Assembly: GCA_012520315.1 (NCBI GenBank)
Contig: JAAYOM010000062.1
Location: 1 to 33,291 of the forward strand
DNA length: 33,291 nucleotides
Direction of reading: 5' to 3'
From: Bacillota bacterium
GTDB lineage: Bacteria > Bacillota > Limnochordia > Darwinibacteriales > Darwinibacteriaceae
Made by a program: the position numbers and the translations under genes. The notes below the pieces were generated by a model, which made no database searches, had not been told where the DNA came from, and was given only the letters and a program-made list of their open reading frames with translations. Positions 6,449 through 14,238 of the stretch are shown here, piece after piece; position 1 is the stretch's first letter, and each line of letters begins with the position of its first letter.

Positions 6449-8280
6449 TGAAAATTCGGATAAAAAACAAGCACTTGATTTTATTTATCTTGCTTGTCGC
6501 AGTGTCATTTGGGGCTGTATCTCTCTTTGGCGGTGACTATCTTTTCTATAGAGCCCAAAAGGCAGAGCAGGCTGGAGATAATGTGAAGGCCCTTGCCTAC
6601 TACGATGCCTTGATTCAGCGTTATCCAGGGCATAGCCGCGTTCCGGACGCACTCTATTGGTCTGCTGAGCTTTTGCCCAGTTTTGACAGTTTTATTGCTA
6701 CATTCTATCCTCAGCGTTCTTCAATGACCCGTAGAGACGGCGGTATACCGGAACTTGCCGAGGGTTCTCTTACTAGGATTGAGCGTTATTTGCGCATCCA
6801 AGAAGAATTTCCCCGTCATTGGGCTGCAGCACATGTTCCCTATCGGTTGGCAGATGCTTACCATAGCCTAGGCGATCCTAGCAGTGAGGAGTTGTACCTT
6901 AAGGTTCTTGAAAATGAAAGGGCCACAGGAAGACTCGATGCTGCACTGCGTTTAGTCCAGATCTATGAGGGACAGGGCCGTTTTGATGAGGCTCTGGCTG
7001 TTCTGGAATACTGCCAGATTCATTTGCCCGATCACAGTCCAATTGAGGTTAAAATGAAGCTGGGCGATGTGTTGGGCTTCAAGGGCGACCACCAAGGCGC
7101 TCGGGAGGCCTATGCAGAAGTGCTGGTGATGGCGGAAGAACAAGAGCGGGAGCTGCGCAGTCGCAGGCAGGGGGAAACTCAGTTCGGCGTCCCTGTGGAA
7201 ATCAGTGTGCTTCCCCATTATCAGAGTCAGATCGAGGATAAGTTGGTTAGTTTGGATATGTATGAAGCGGGGGAGTTTGCTTTTGTAGAAGGCCGAGTAA
7301 CGTTGCGCGGTCAGCCTTTGGCAGGGATACATGTCTATGCTAACCCCATTTTCAATAATCAGCGTTCGTACTATGGCCGCAGTGAACCCGGACTGTGGGT
7401 TACAGGCCAGGATGGATCCTTTACTGGGGTTTTGCCGGCAGGCACCTATGAGTTTGGCATCGGCTTAAACTATCACCAGGCGAAGTTGGTGGAAGGAGCT
7501 CACCTTCAGATCATCCATGGGGAGCTTGACTTAACCGAGACAAAAGAGCTGCCACTGGTGGAGTTTCGCTTTGTGGAACCAGTAAAACTAACGGCGCCTC
7601 AGGCAGGCTTTGTCTACCGAGGCGAGCCCTTCACAGTCACGTGGGAGCCTTACCCTGGGGCCCATGAGTACAGCGTATCGGTATCAGGGGTCACTATAGA
7701 CAGTCAAGGAGGAACATCTTATGTAAGTGCACCTGATTTGGGCAAAATCGAGCAAACGAGTATGGTCTATGAGAGACGAACGGTAAATCAGTTTGGTGTT
7801 GTCGGCTACGATTCCGTCGGTGTTCACCCTGCTTACCTTGTGGGGCGGCCAGAGGGCTACGATCGCTTGAAAATATCGGTGAGGGCACTTGATGAAAAGG
7901 GAAACACCCTTGCCTCTAATGGAGGCCTGCATTTCGGAGGAGAAAGCCCTGCGCCAGGGGAGATTGCAGTTCAGGAGGGATTGCGAAATCGGGCTGAAGA
8001 ATTGCTATTTGACCGTAAGTATGACGAGGCTGTAACACTCTTGGAAAAACGAATTGCGGAAGATCCAGCGGATGTAGACACCCTTTGGACTTTAGCTCGC
8101 ATCTATTTTTCGGGCACCCACGCTAAGGGAGAGGATCCCTGGGATATCAAAAGTTTTAACCATCTTGATCCAGAAAAAAGCCTGGCTTTGCTGGAGAGGA
8201 TTCAAAGGATTGAGTCAACACCAGAGGTTGAAGAAGCTATCGAGACCGTGCGCAATAACTTAGTTAGATTCCGTCCCTAA
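6445..8280 (+). CDS. Membrane-anchored TPR protein with a carboxypeptidase-regulatory-like domain
   Basis: A 611-residue protein with an N-terminal membrane helix (about 10-30). TPR repeats follow (about 33-230; AEQAGDNVKALAYYDALIQRYPGHSRVPDALY is a clear unit). Next is a beta domain (about 278-345; FVEGRVTLRGQPLAGIHVYA and later VLPAGTYEFGIG) resembling carboxypeptidase-regulatory or Cna-B folds, then an Fn3-like stretch (about 370-410, LTAPQAGFVYRGEPFTVTWEP). More TPR-like helices lie at the C-terminus (about 510-600). It probably faces the cell envelope side of the membrane and binds proteins or polymers. It is translationally coupled to the putative anti-sigma gene (GTGA), so it is probably the effector or sensor part of the sigma module. 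ATG 6448 is an equally possible start. Confidence 0.7.
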   Translation: MMKIRIKNKHLILFILLVAVSFGAVSLFGGDYLFYRAQKAEQAGDNVKALAYYDALIQRYPGHSRVPDALYWSAELLPSFDSFIATFYPQRSSMTRRDGGIPELAEGSLTRIERYLRIQEEFPRHWAAAHVPYRLADAYHSLGDPSSEELYLKVLENERATGRLDAALRLVQIYEGQGRFDEALAVLEYCQIHLPDHSPIEVKMKLGDVLGFKGDHQGAREAYAEVLVMAEEQERELRSRRQGETQFGVPVEISVLPHYQSQIEDKLVSLDMYEAGEFAFVEGRVTLRGQPLAGIHVYANPIFNNQRSYYGRSEPGLWVTGQDGSFTGVLPAGTYEFGIGLNYHQAKLVEGAHLQIIHGELDLTETKELPLVEFRFVEPVKLTAPQAGFVYRGEPFTVTWEPYPGAHEYSVSVSGVTIDSQGGTSYVSAPDLGKIEQTSMVYERRTVNQFGVVGYDSVGVHPAYLVGRPEGYDRLKISVRALDEKGNTLASNGGLHFGGESPAPGEIAVQEGLRNRAEELLFDRKYDEAVTLLEKRIAEDPADVDTLWTLARIYFSGTHAKGEDPWDIKSFNHLDPEKSLALLERIQRIESTPEVEEAIETVRNNLVRFRP

Positions 8281-8335
8281 GAAAAGACCATCAATTGGTA
8301 GTCTTTCTAGAGAGTTCGGCCAAAAACCAATGTTT

Positions 8336-8364
8336 TTGACATTTTCCAGCTTATGTGGCATACT
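8336..8364 (+). promoter_or_regulatory. Sigma-A promoter of the riboswitch-PadR transcript
   Basis: TTGACA at 8336-8341 and CATACT at 8359-8364 are separated by exactly 17 bp. Transcription would start near 8371, just upstream of the riboswitch. A weak inverted repeat (AAGACCATC/GGTAGTCTT, 8284-8306) just before it may end the preceding transcript. Confidence 0.8.
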
Positions 8365-8383
8365 GAACCTGAAAAAAATATGG

Positions 8384-8509
8384 GAAAAGAAAAAGGCAAA
8401 GGTTCTGAAAGGAACTGACGCAAAGCTGCGGGTCTAAGGGAGCATTGCTCCTATGACGGCTGGGTTGCTCTTGTTGCCCGATGCAACATAGGTTACCTTT
8501 CTCTTTTCA
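8384..8509 (+). ncRNA. Cyclic-di-GMP-I (GEMM) riboswitch with expression platform
   Basis: The leader has the GEMM-I core in order: GGCAAA (8395-8400), a GAAA-capped hairpin (GTTC/GAAC, 8402-8414), GACGCAAAGC (8417-8426), GGGTCTAAGG (8430-8439), and a second hairpin (GGGAGC/GCTCC) flanked by TCTAAG and TATGA, which resemble the tetraloop receptor. GGTTGC (8463-8468) can close on GGCAA. A long outer helix (8384-8396 with 8496-8508, 12 of 13 positions paired) surrounds the aptamer. CTCTT at 8501-8505 can instead pair with AAGAG at 8517-8521, covering the ribosome site of the PadR gene. This suggests translational control in which the outer helix frees the ribosome site. A second GGTTACC at 8491-8497 could be the real aptamer closure. 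Confidence 0.85.
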
Positions 8510-8535
8510 GACATAGAAGAGGAGCCAGACCTATT

Positions 8536-9057
8536 ATGATAACACCCTTTGAAGCAACGTTATTGGGGATTGTAGCTCATAAGCCGATCAGCAGATATGG
8601 GGTTATGAAAGCTATTCAACAACAGAGCCTGTATTGGGCCGGCAGCCCTGGGGCGGTCTATTCAGCGTTGGGCCGCATGTTGGAAAAAGGGCTTATTGAA
8701 GTTGTGGAAAACACCGATCCAAAAATATATATAATTACTGACTTAGGCTTAGAAGTTGGGCACAGCTATTTGAAAACACCTGTTCCTGCCTCGAAACTCA
8801 TTCTTGATCCCAGTCTGATCCGAATTAAACTTAGGGGTATTCATGACCTGCCTGCTTCGGATCGCATTAGATTCTACGAAGCTCAGTTGGAAGAGTATCG
8901 CCAGGCAAAGCAGCTGGTTCATGATAAGCAATTGGGATTCTCTGGAACTGAAATTGTCAGGGAATTATCCACCTTGGCTTTACGGCAGCTAGGTTTAGAG
9001 GTTGATTTTATCCTTAAGCTTCTGGATAGGGTTCGGGGGGAGTCAACTAGCCTTTAA
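8536..9057 (+). CDS. PadR-family transcriptional regulator under c-di-GMP riboswitch
   Basis: A 173-residue protein. Residues of about 5-80 form the PadR winged helix (EATLLGIVAHKPISRYGVMKAIQQQSLYWAGSPGAVYSALGRMLEKGLIEV, with the typical S/P-G-x-(V/I)-Y-x-x-L-x-R-(L/M)-x-x-x-G-L-I pattern). The C-terminal half (about 100-168) is helical and resembles the PadR C-terminal dimerisation domain. The ligand and target are unknown. The ATG at 8536 follows AGAGGAG (8518-8524), which is part of the riboswitch expression platform. It is monocistronic, with a strong terminator after it. Placing a PadR repressor under c-di-GMP control would relay the second messenger to other genes. Confidence 0.88.
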   Translation: MITPFEATLLGIVAHKPISRYGVMKAIQQQSLYWAGSPGAVYSALGRMLEKGLIEVVENTDPKIYIITDLGLEVGHSYLKTPVPASKLILDPSLIRIKLRGIHDLPASDRIRFYEAQLEEYRQAKQLVHDKQLGFSGTEIVRELSTLALRQLGLEVDFILKLLDRVRGESTSL

Positions 9058-9076
9058 GCGAAAAGAGTGTGCTAAG

Positions 9077-9107
9077 AGTCTCACAGATTTCTGTGGGACT
9101 TTTTTTA
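9077..9107 (+). terminator. Rho-independent terminator after the PadR gene
   Basis: AGTCTCACAG pairs with CTGTGGGACT across a 4-base loop (one G-T pair) and is followed by TTTTTT. The 115 bases from here to the chemoreceptor gene hold no convincing sigma-A or sigma-D promoter. Confidence 0.92.
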
Positions 9108-9221
9108 TTGTTACCTTAAGTAATACTCCTTAGGAGAAGGAATTTTCTAATTTAGCGAGAATCACTATTATCAATCTAAAAAAGACACGTTTAGCTGGTT
9201 GAATAATGAAAGGGTAAAAAG

Positions 9222-11069
9222 GTGAAGAGTATAGCAGGTAAGGTAGCGCTTTATGCAGGGATCTTGGTTTTCATTATTTGCGCAGGTCTTGGCCTGTTTG
9301 CTTACTTCCAGAGCACTGCTGCAGTTCTGGAAGAGGCAGAAAAGGCGTTGACAATCCAGGCTGTGGAGGCGGCCCGTTATGTGCAGGCAACGGTTGAAGG
9401 ACATTTGGACAGTTTAGAAGCGATTGTGGCAAGACCTGAACTAGTGGCCATGGATTGGGGTATTCAGGAGCCTGTCTTACGTTCAGAGTTGGAGCGAATC
9501 GGCGAATTTTTAGCCTTTGGCGTAGTAGATCTAACAGGATTTGTTCGCCTAACTGATGGAACTACGGCAGAAGTGCAGGATCGTCCCTATTTTATCGAGG
9601 CTTTGAAGGGGATTAGCTCGGTATCGGATCTGGTAGTAAGCCGGGCCGATGGCACTCTAGTCTTGGTAAATGCAGCGCCGATCAAGGACAAAGGCCAGAT
9701 AGCCGGTGTACTAATCGCAACTCAGGATGGTGCAGTACTTGGCCAAATCACCGATCGCCTAGGCTTTGGCGAAAGTGGTTCAGCCTTCATTTTCCACCGG
9801 GACGGTACCCTCTTTGCCCATGAACACAAGGAATACATATTTGAGCAACGGAATATATTTGCCGAAGCAGACGGATTGGCGGCTATAGGGAAAGCAGTTC
9901 ACGGGCTGGCTGGAGACACCGGTGTGGTTAGCTATGCCCTTAATGGTTCAGCCTACATAAGCGGCTTGGCTCCCATTCCTGGCACTGATTGGATTATTGC
10001 AGTTGGGGCCAGGGAAGAGGAGATGCTGGGCAATATCGCCGAACTCGGCCGCCTTTTGGTTTTGATTTCCTTGGCTTTTGTAGTTGCAGGAGGGATCCTG
10101 GCAGTGCTGATCGGCAGGCGAATTGCTAGGCCGCTGAGAAAAATTCAAGTTGTTATTGAAGCCCTGGCCTCGGGTGATCTAACCGACACGGTGGATGTGG
10201 ACGGGAAAGACGAGGTAGGCAGGGTCGGTGATGCATTGAACGAAACCATTCTCAGTTTGCGCAGGGACCTCGGGATCATTACAGGCGTAACTAATGAACT
10301 GGCAGAAACCACTGAAGAAATGGCGGCAACCTCAGAGGAAATCAGCGCTTCCGTGGAAGAGGTGGCTAGCACCACCAATCAATTTGCTTCCACACTCGGG
10401 GGCATGAATGAAAATGCTCAGCAAATGAGCCATACTGTGCAGGGTATCTCAGGGCGGGCGGCCCACGGGGAATCTGCGATCCAGAATATTACCAGGCAAA
10501 TGGATGAACTGCGGGACAATACCCAAAGAATGGCTGAGGAGATCTCAGAGTTAGGCAGTTTATCTGATAAAATCGGACATATTGTGGATGTGATTGGCGA
10601 TATAGCGGAGCAAACCAACTTATTAGCCTTAAATGCGGCCATTGAAGCCGCCCGTGCCGGTGAGCACGGACGAGGATTTGCCGTGGTGGCAGATGAGGTC
10701 AGAAAACTTGCGGAACAGTCATCTGAAGCAACTACCGAAATCACCCACCTGATTCACCAGATTCAGGCAGGAATCACTACAGCTGTAACCGGCATGCAGG
10801 AAGGTTCTGTACAGACTGGAGAGGCCATGGCCAGCGTACATGAAAGCGGTTCTATCCTCAGCAGCATCTTGGAGGAGGTGGAGGGCATCGTAGGTGCCGT
10901 CCAGGGAATCTCTAGCGGTCTGGAGCAGACCAGTTCCGGGGCGCAGGAAATTGCCAGCGCCACAGAGGAACAGGCAGCTTCCATTGCCCACATTGCAAAT
11001 TCAGCTGAAAACCTGACAAATTTAGGAGCGAACTTAAGGCGACTGGTGCAGCAGTTTAAGCTGGAGTAG
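9222..11069 (+). CDS. Methyl-accepting chemotaxis protein with Cache sensor domain
   Basis: A 615-residue chemoreceptor. It has a first membrane helix (about 8-30) and an extracytoplasmic double-Cache-type sensor (about 35-270; [35 protein letters not shown] is the conserved core). A second membrane helix (about 277-298) leads to a HAMP domain (about 299-350) and a long coiled-coil signalling domain. The tip motif [21 protein letters not shown] and [16 protein letters not shown], which bind CheA and CheW, are intact at about 465-505. It senses an unknown small molecule and would control flagellar rotation. The start is GTG at 9222 after GAAAGGG. Cytoplasmic methylation helices flank the tip. 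Confidence 0.95.
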   Translation: MKSIAGKVALYAGILVFIICAGLGLFAYFQSTAAVLEEAEKALTIQAVEAARYVQATVEGHLDSLEAIVARPELVAMDWGIQEPVLRSELERIGEFLAFGVVDLTGFVRLTDGTTAEVQDRPYFIEALKGISSVSDLVVSRADGTLVLVNAAPIKDKGQIAGVLIATQDGAVLGQITDRLGFGESGSAFIFHRDGTLFAHEHKEYIFEQRNIFAEADGLAAIGKAVHGLAGDTGVVSYALNGSAYISGLAPIPGTDWIIAVGAREEEMLGNIAELGRLLVLISLAFVVAGGILAVLIGRRIARPLRKIQVVIEALASGDLTDTVDVDGKDEVGRVGDALNETILSLRRDLGIITGVTNELAETTEEMAATSEEISASVEEVASTTNQFASTLGGMNENAQQMSHTVQGISGRAAHGESAIQNITRQMDELRDNTQRMAEEISELGSLSDKIGHIVDVIGDIAEQTNLLALNAAIEAARAGEHGRGFAVVADEVRKLAEQSSEATTEITHLIHQIQAGITTAVTGMQEGSVQTGEAMASVHESGSILSSILEEVEGIVGAVQGISSGLEQTSSGAQEIASATEEQAASIAHIANSAENLTNLGANLRRLVQQFKLE

Positions 11070-11200
11070 TAAATAGTTTGCATTCTGTCGCTAGTTGTTG
11101 CTTACAGCGGCCTCGCTCTGGATGGCCCAGATTTAAGCACGTTGGTGGATTGGCCTCCATCCTTCTACCTGCTCCTGCGCTTGGAGTTAGTAGCAGGATG
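11070..11200 (+). pseudogene. Possible decayed MotA-like N-terminal fragment
   Basis: This 243-base gap (11070-11312) before mscL has no intact gene. In the frame of the chemoreceptor, directly after its stop codons, the translation reads ILSLVVAYSGLALDG followed by PDLSTLVDWPPSFYLLL. The hydrophobic helix followed by D-L-x-x-(L/I)-(V/I)-D-x-P-S is reminiscent of the first helix and following loop of MotA stator proteins. The rest of any gene is absent. Position next to a chemoreceptor is suggestive, but the similarity is short and may be chance. Confidence 0.2.
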
Positions 11201-11201
11201 T

Positions 11202-11240
11202 AACACTCCGTCCCTTTCAGAAAAAGGGTGCGGAGTGTTC
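11202..11240 (+). terminator. Strong hairpin after the chemoreceptor, probable terminator
   Basis: ACACTCCG (11203-11210) pairs with CGGAGTGT (11231-11238), and CCCTTT (11212-11217) with AAAGGG (11223-11228). The T-tract after it is weak (TCTCCTT), so termination may be partial. A second, shorter stem (CCTGCT/AGCAGG, 11168-11196) precedes it. Confidence 0.6.
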
Positions 11241-11312
11241 TCCTTGCAGGGGTTTTGAGAAAAATATCGAACTGAAGAAGTATATTAAATCTAACAAGCC
11301 GGGAGTGATTCC

Positions 11313-11735
11313 ATGCTTCAAGAATTTAAGAAATTTGCCATGCGCGGTAATGTGATCGACCTTGCCATAGGTGTAATTATTGGCGGTGCCTTTGGGAAAA
11401 TAACGACATCTCTGGTCAACGATGTGATAACGCCGCTTCTAGGTCTGATTGTGGGCAGGATTGACCTGACCTCGCTGAAGATTGTGCTGCGGGCGGCCAG
11501 TGAAACCGATGCTGGACTAGCCATAACCTATGGTGTTTTCCTGCAGAATGTCCTGGATTTTCTGATCATATCCTTCAGCATCTTTATGGTAATCCGCTTT
11601 ATCAATCGTTTTAAGAAGGATGAAGAAGAGGCGCCGGCAGCTCCGCCAGCACCGCCGGAGCCGTCCAGTGAAGAGAAGCTGCTGGCAGAAATCCGCGACC
11701 TCCTCAAAGAGCAAGGTGCAGATCGTCCAGCATAA
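11313..11735 (+). CDS. mscL: Large-conductance mechanosensitive channel MscL
   Basis: A 140-residue protein with the MscL N-terminus ([27 protein letters not shown]), including the amphipathic first helix and glycine-rich pore helix TM1. TM2 lies at about 73-95 ([18 protein letters not shown]). A Pro/Ala-rich linker is followed by a C-terminal helix with the conserved LLAEIRDLL bundle motif. It opens under membrane tension to release solutes during osmotic downshift. Its length is normal for the family. GGGAGTG lies just upstream of the ATG, and a strong terminator follows, so it is probably a single-gene unit. Confidence 0.97.
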   Translation: MLQEFKKFAMRGNVIDLAIGVIIGGAFGKITTSLVNDVITPLLGLIVGRIDLTSLKIVLRAASETDAGLAITYGVFLQNVLDFLIISFSIFMVIRFINRFKKDEEEAPAAPPAPPEPSSEEKLLAEIRDLLKEQGADRPA

Positions 11736-11756
11736 GGACATAGTAAGGCAAATGGA

Positions 11757-11796
11757 GAAAAGACCTACTTAGGAGCAATCCGAGGAGGTCTTTTTT
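11757..11796 (+). terminator. Rho-independent terminator after mscL
   Basis: AAAAGACCT pairs with AGGTCTTTT across an internal loop region that itself can pair partly, followed by a run of T. Confidence 0.88.
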
Positions 11797-11823
11797 ATCT
11801 ACGAAATTCTCCAAATTGATCGA

Positions 11824-11852
11824 GGGACAGTCCCCCTCATTTGTGATACAAT
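11824..11852 (+). promoter_or_regulatory. Candidate sigma-A promoter with extended -10
   Basis: TGATACAAT (extended -10, TACAAT at 11847-11852) lies 17 bp after a weak -35 GGGACA (11824-11829). It sits 58 bp upstream of the YchF-like gene and after the mscL terminator, so it can drive the four-gene unit up to asnS. Confidence 0.6.
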
Positions 11853-11909
11853 GTGTGGTGAACATGGTTTCAGGAAACAGCTTTCTGAAGTATTGGAGGA
11901 ACATTTAAC

Positions 11910-12962
11910 TTGAAAATAGGAATTATTGGCAGGCCCCAGGCGGGCAAAAGCACGTTGTTTCAGCTCTTGACGAATCACCATGCTGGTTTCGGCAATAAAA
12001 TACAAGTGGCCGTAGGGAAAGTTCCCGATCCCCGTATCGAAACGCTGATCGAATTGCACAATCCTCGCAAAGTGACGTACGCGGCTATTGACTTTTTGGA
12101 CCTTCCGGGCTTTTTGCCAGGTCAAAACGCCAACGGATTTCTACAATCGGTCAGCGATGTAGACGCTTTAGTCTTAGTTGTCCGGGCTTTTGAATCAGAT
12201 ACTGTAGCCAGCTATAACGGTATTCAGCCCTATGCTGACTTTAATGATATCCAGCAGGAACTGCTCGTTGCAGACTGGAGTCTTCTAGAGACTCGCCTCG
12301 AGCGTATTGCCAAACAAAGGATGAAAAATCCACAGGCAGCCGAGGAACTTGGACTTTTGGAAAAGTGTCAGGCCGTATTAGAACAGGATTTGCCCCTCCG
12401 CCAGTTGGAGCTGGATGAAGAGGAAGAAAAGAGCCTGCGCACCTATGACTTTTTAACTCGCAAACCCCTGATTGTCGCAGTTAACCTAGATGAAGAACAA
12501 ATGCGCAGCGGCTCCTATCCTCAAAAAGAAGAACTTGAAGCAGAACTGTCCAGACTCGATCTACCTTTGATCACTGTCAGCGCTCAGATCGAAAACGAAA
12601 TCAACGAGCTCGACGAAGAAGATGCTCGTCTGTTTATGGAAGAACTTGGTCTTTCAGATACGGGAATCTCCCGCCTCGCCCGCACGGTGTATCAGCACCT
12701 TGGCCTAATGTCCTTTTTTACAGTGGGGGAAAAGGAAGTTCGGGCCTGGACTATTAAGACAGGAACAAGAGCCCAGCAGGCGGCAGGAAAAATCCATTCC
12801 GATATTGAACGGGGTTTTATTCGGGCAGAAGTGATCTCGTATGAGGATCTACTTGTATGCGGCAATGTTCAGGCCGCCAAGGAGAAGGGGCGTTTTCGCC
12901 TGGAGGGTAAAGATTATATTGTCCAAGACGGTGACATCGTCACCTTTCGATTTAATGTCTAG
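11910..12962 (+). CDS. Divergent YchF-like (Obg family) P-loop NTPase
   Basis: A 350-residue P-loop protein. The C-terminal TGS-like part (about 266-350, SFFTVGEKEVRAWTIKTGTRAQQAAGKIHSD, then FIRAEVISYEDLL and LEGKDYIVQDGDI) is nearly canonical for YchF. The G domain has a P-loop GRPQAGKS (7-14), DLPG (64-67) and an NLDE motif. N-x-x-E instead of NKxD is the feature that makes YchF prefer ATP. The switch regions differ from true YchF: the PFCTI(E/D)PN segment and the GASKGEGLGNKFL loop are absent, replaced by KIQVAVGKVPDP and FLPGQNANGFL. It is probably a paralogue, not the main YchF. YchF proteins associate with ribosomes and stress responses. The start TTG 11910 is set by GGAGGA at 11895-11900. 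Confidence 0.82.
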   Translation: MKIGIIGRPQAGKSTLFQLLTNHHAGFGNKIQVAVGKVPDPRIETLIELHNPRKVTYAAIDFLDLPGFLPGQNANGFLQSVSDVDALVLVVRAFESDTVASYNGIQPYADFNDIQQELLVADWSLLETRLERIAKQRMKNPQAAEELGLLEKCQAVLEQDLPLRQLELDEEEEKSLRTYDFLTRKPLIVAVNLDEEQMRSGSYPQKEELEAELSRLDLPLITVSAQIENEINELDEEDARLFMEELGLSDTGISRLARTVYQHLGLMSFFTVGEKEVRAWTIKTGTRAQQAAGKIHSDIERGFIRAEVISYEDLLVCGNVQAAKEKGRFRLEGKDYIVQDGDIVTFRFNV

Positions 12963-12979
12963 CTGAAGGAGGTTGTACC

Positions 12980-13390
12980 ATGGATGTACAGAGAAAAGCG
13001 CAGGAACTAGCTGAAGCTATTGCCAGCAGCAGAGAATATACCAGGTTGAAGGTAGCCAGGGAGGAAGTGGATCAGCACCAGGCGGCCAAAGTTATGCTCC
13101 GGGATTTCCAAGAAAAACAGCTGCAGCTGCAGCAACAGCAAATGTCTGGTGAGGAAATCACTCCTGAACAGGAAGAGCAATTGCAGAATCTCTTCGGGGT
13201 CATTTCGGTGAACCCCTATATTCGGGAGCTGTTTGAGGCGGAGTTCGCCTTTAGTGGATTGATGATGCAGGTAAATGATGCTTTGGCTGCAGTTCTAGAA
13301 CTTAAAGAAGACGACGAAGACGAGGATGCTGAGGAACCTAAACTGGAGATCCCTCAGAAGAAAATCCTGATTCCGGGGCAAGATGGATAA
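12980..13390 (+). CDS. YlbF/YmcA-family protein
   Basis: A 136-residue, mostly helical protein resembling the Com_YlbF family (DVQRKAQELAEAIASSREYTRLKVAREEVD at the N-terminus, and NPYIRELFEAEFAFSGLMMQVNDAL at about 76-100). In Bacillus, YlbF and YmcA form a complex with YaaT that modulates RNase Y and developmental phosphorelays; whether this member does so is unknown. The tail (about 103-122) is very acidic (EDDEDEDAEE) and unlike the family core. A perfect AAGGAGG lies 7 bp before the ATG. The stop overlaps the start of the next gene by 8 bp, indicating coupled translation. Confidence 0.8.
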   Translation: MDVQRKAQELAEAIASSREYTRLKVAREEVDQHQAAKVMLRDFQEKQLQLQQQQMSGEEITPEQEEQLQNLFGVISVNPYIRELFEAEFAFSGLMMQVNDALAAVLELKEDDEDEDAEEPKLEIPQKKILIPGQDG

Positions 13391-14222
13391 ACTTCGGATA
13401 GGAACCGCAGGCATTCCAGCGTCCACTAAACCGAGGAGCACCGCCAATGCAGTTAAGCGCTTGGCGGAACTTGGCCTTAGGCATATGGAAATCGAGTTTG
13501 TCCGGGGCGTTAGAATGGGCGAGTCTACGGCTGAGCAAATTAAGGCGCTGGCAGAGGAGCATGATATTTCCCTCACTGTCCATGCACCTTATTACGTGAA
13601 CCTAAACTCGGCTGAACCTGAGAAGATAGCAGCCAGCAAAGACCGGATCATTCAAGCCGCCAGGGCCGGGGCGTGGGCGGGGGCCAGAAGCGTCACCTTT
13701 CATGCAGCCTACTACCATGACGACGATCCCCAGAAGGTCTATGCCCGTGTCAAACACCATATGGAGGAGATGCTGGAGCGCCTAGAACAGGAAGGAATCG
13801 ATATCCGGCTCAGTCCCGAAACTACAGGCGGTCCTTCCCAGTTTGGCACCTTAGAAGAATTGGTGCGGCTTGGAGAAGATGTACCGGGGGTGTATCCCTG
13901 CGTAGACTTTTCCCACCTTTTTGCCAGAAGCATAGGGGAATACAACTCCTACGAACACTTTGCCGGTACCCTGCAGCTGATCCAGGACAAGCTGGGGAAA
14001 GGGGCCCTCAAGGAGCTGCATATTCATCTGTCTGGGATTGAATATGGGCCGAAGGGAGAAAAAAAGCATCTGCCCCTGGCAGAAACTGAGCTTAAGTACA
14101 AAGAAGTTATCCAAGCTTTGATAGATTTTGAAGCAGCAGGCTGGCTCACCTGCGAGAGCCCAATTCTAGAAGAGGATGCCCTGATTTTGCAGGGACTGTA
14201 TAACGAGCTGAAAAATACATAG
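13383..14222 (+). CDS. Endonuclease IV-like / xylose isomerase-like TIM barrel protein
   Basis: A 279-residue TIM barrel of the AP endonuclease 2 fold. Residues at positions matching the endonuclease IV metal ligands are visible: His67 (VHAPYY), His107 (FHAAYY), Glu146 (SPETTGG), Asp175 and His178 (DFSHLFAR), His213/His215 (LHIHLSG), His229 and Glu258 (CESP). This suggests a trinuclear-metal site as in endonuclease IV (Nfo), which cleaves DNA at abasic sites. Overall similarity looks closer to the archaeal/Firmicutes deoxyribonuclease IV-like group than to E. coli Nfo, and the usual Asp-Arg-His loop is altered (KGEKKH). DNA repair is therefore likely but not certain. It overlaps the YlbF gene and precedes asnS by 16 bp. 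Confidence 0.8.
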   Translation: MDKLRIGTAGIPASTKPRSTANAVKRLAELGLRHMEIEFVRGVRMGESTAEQIKALAEEHDISLTVHAPYYVNLNSAEPEKIAASKDRIIQAARAGAWAGARSVTFHAAYYHDDDPQKVYARVKHHMEEMLERLEQEGIDIRLSPETTGGPSQFGTLEELVRLGEDVPGVYPCVDFSHLFARSIGEYNSYEHFAGTLQLIQDKLGKGALKELHIHLSGIEYGPKGEKKHLPLAETELKYKEVIQALIDFEAAGWLTCESPILEEDALILQGLYNELKNT

Positions 14223-14238
14223 AGTGGGAGGAAAATGG

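Noticed and set aside
9107-9221. Sigma-D or sigma-A promoter for the chemoreceptor
   Set aside because: TATTAT at 9166 has no acceptable -35, and no TAAA-N15-GCCGATAA type site is found; not reported as a feature.
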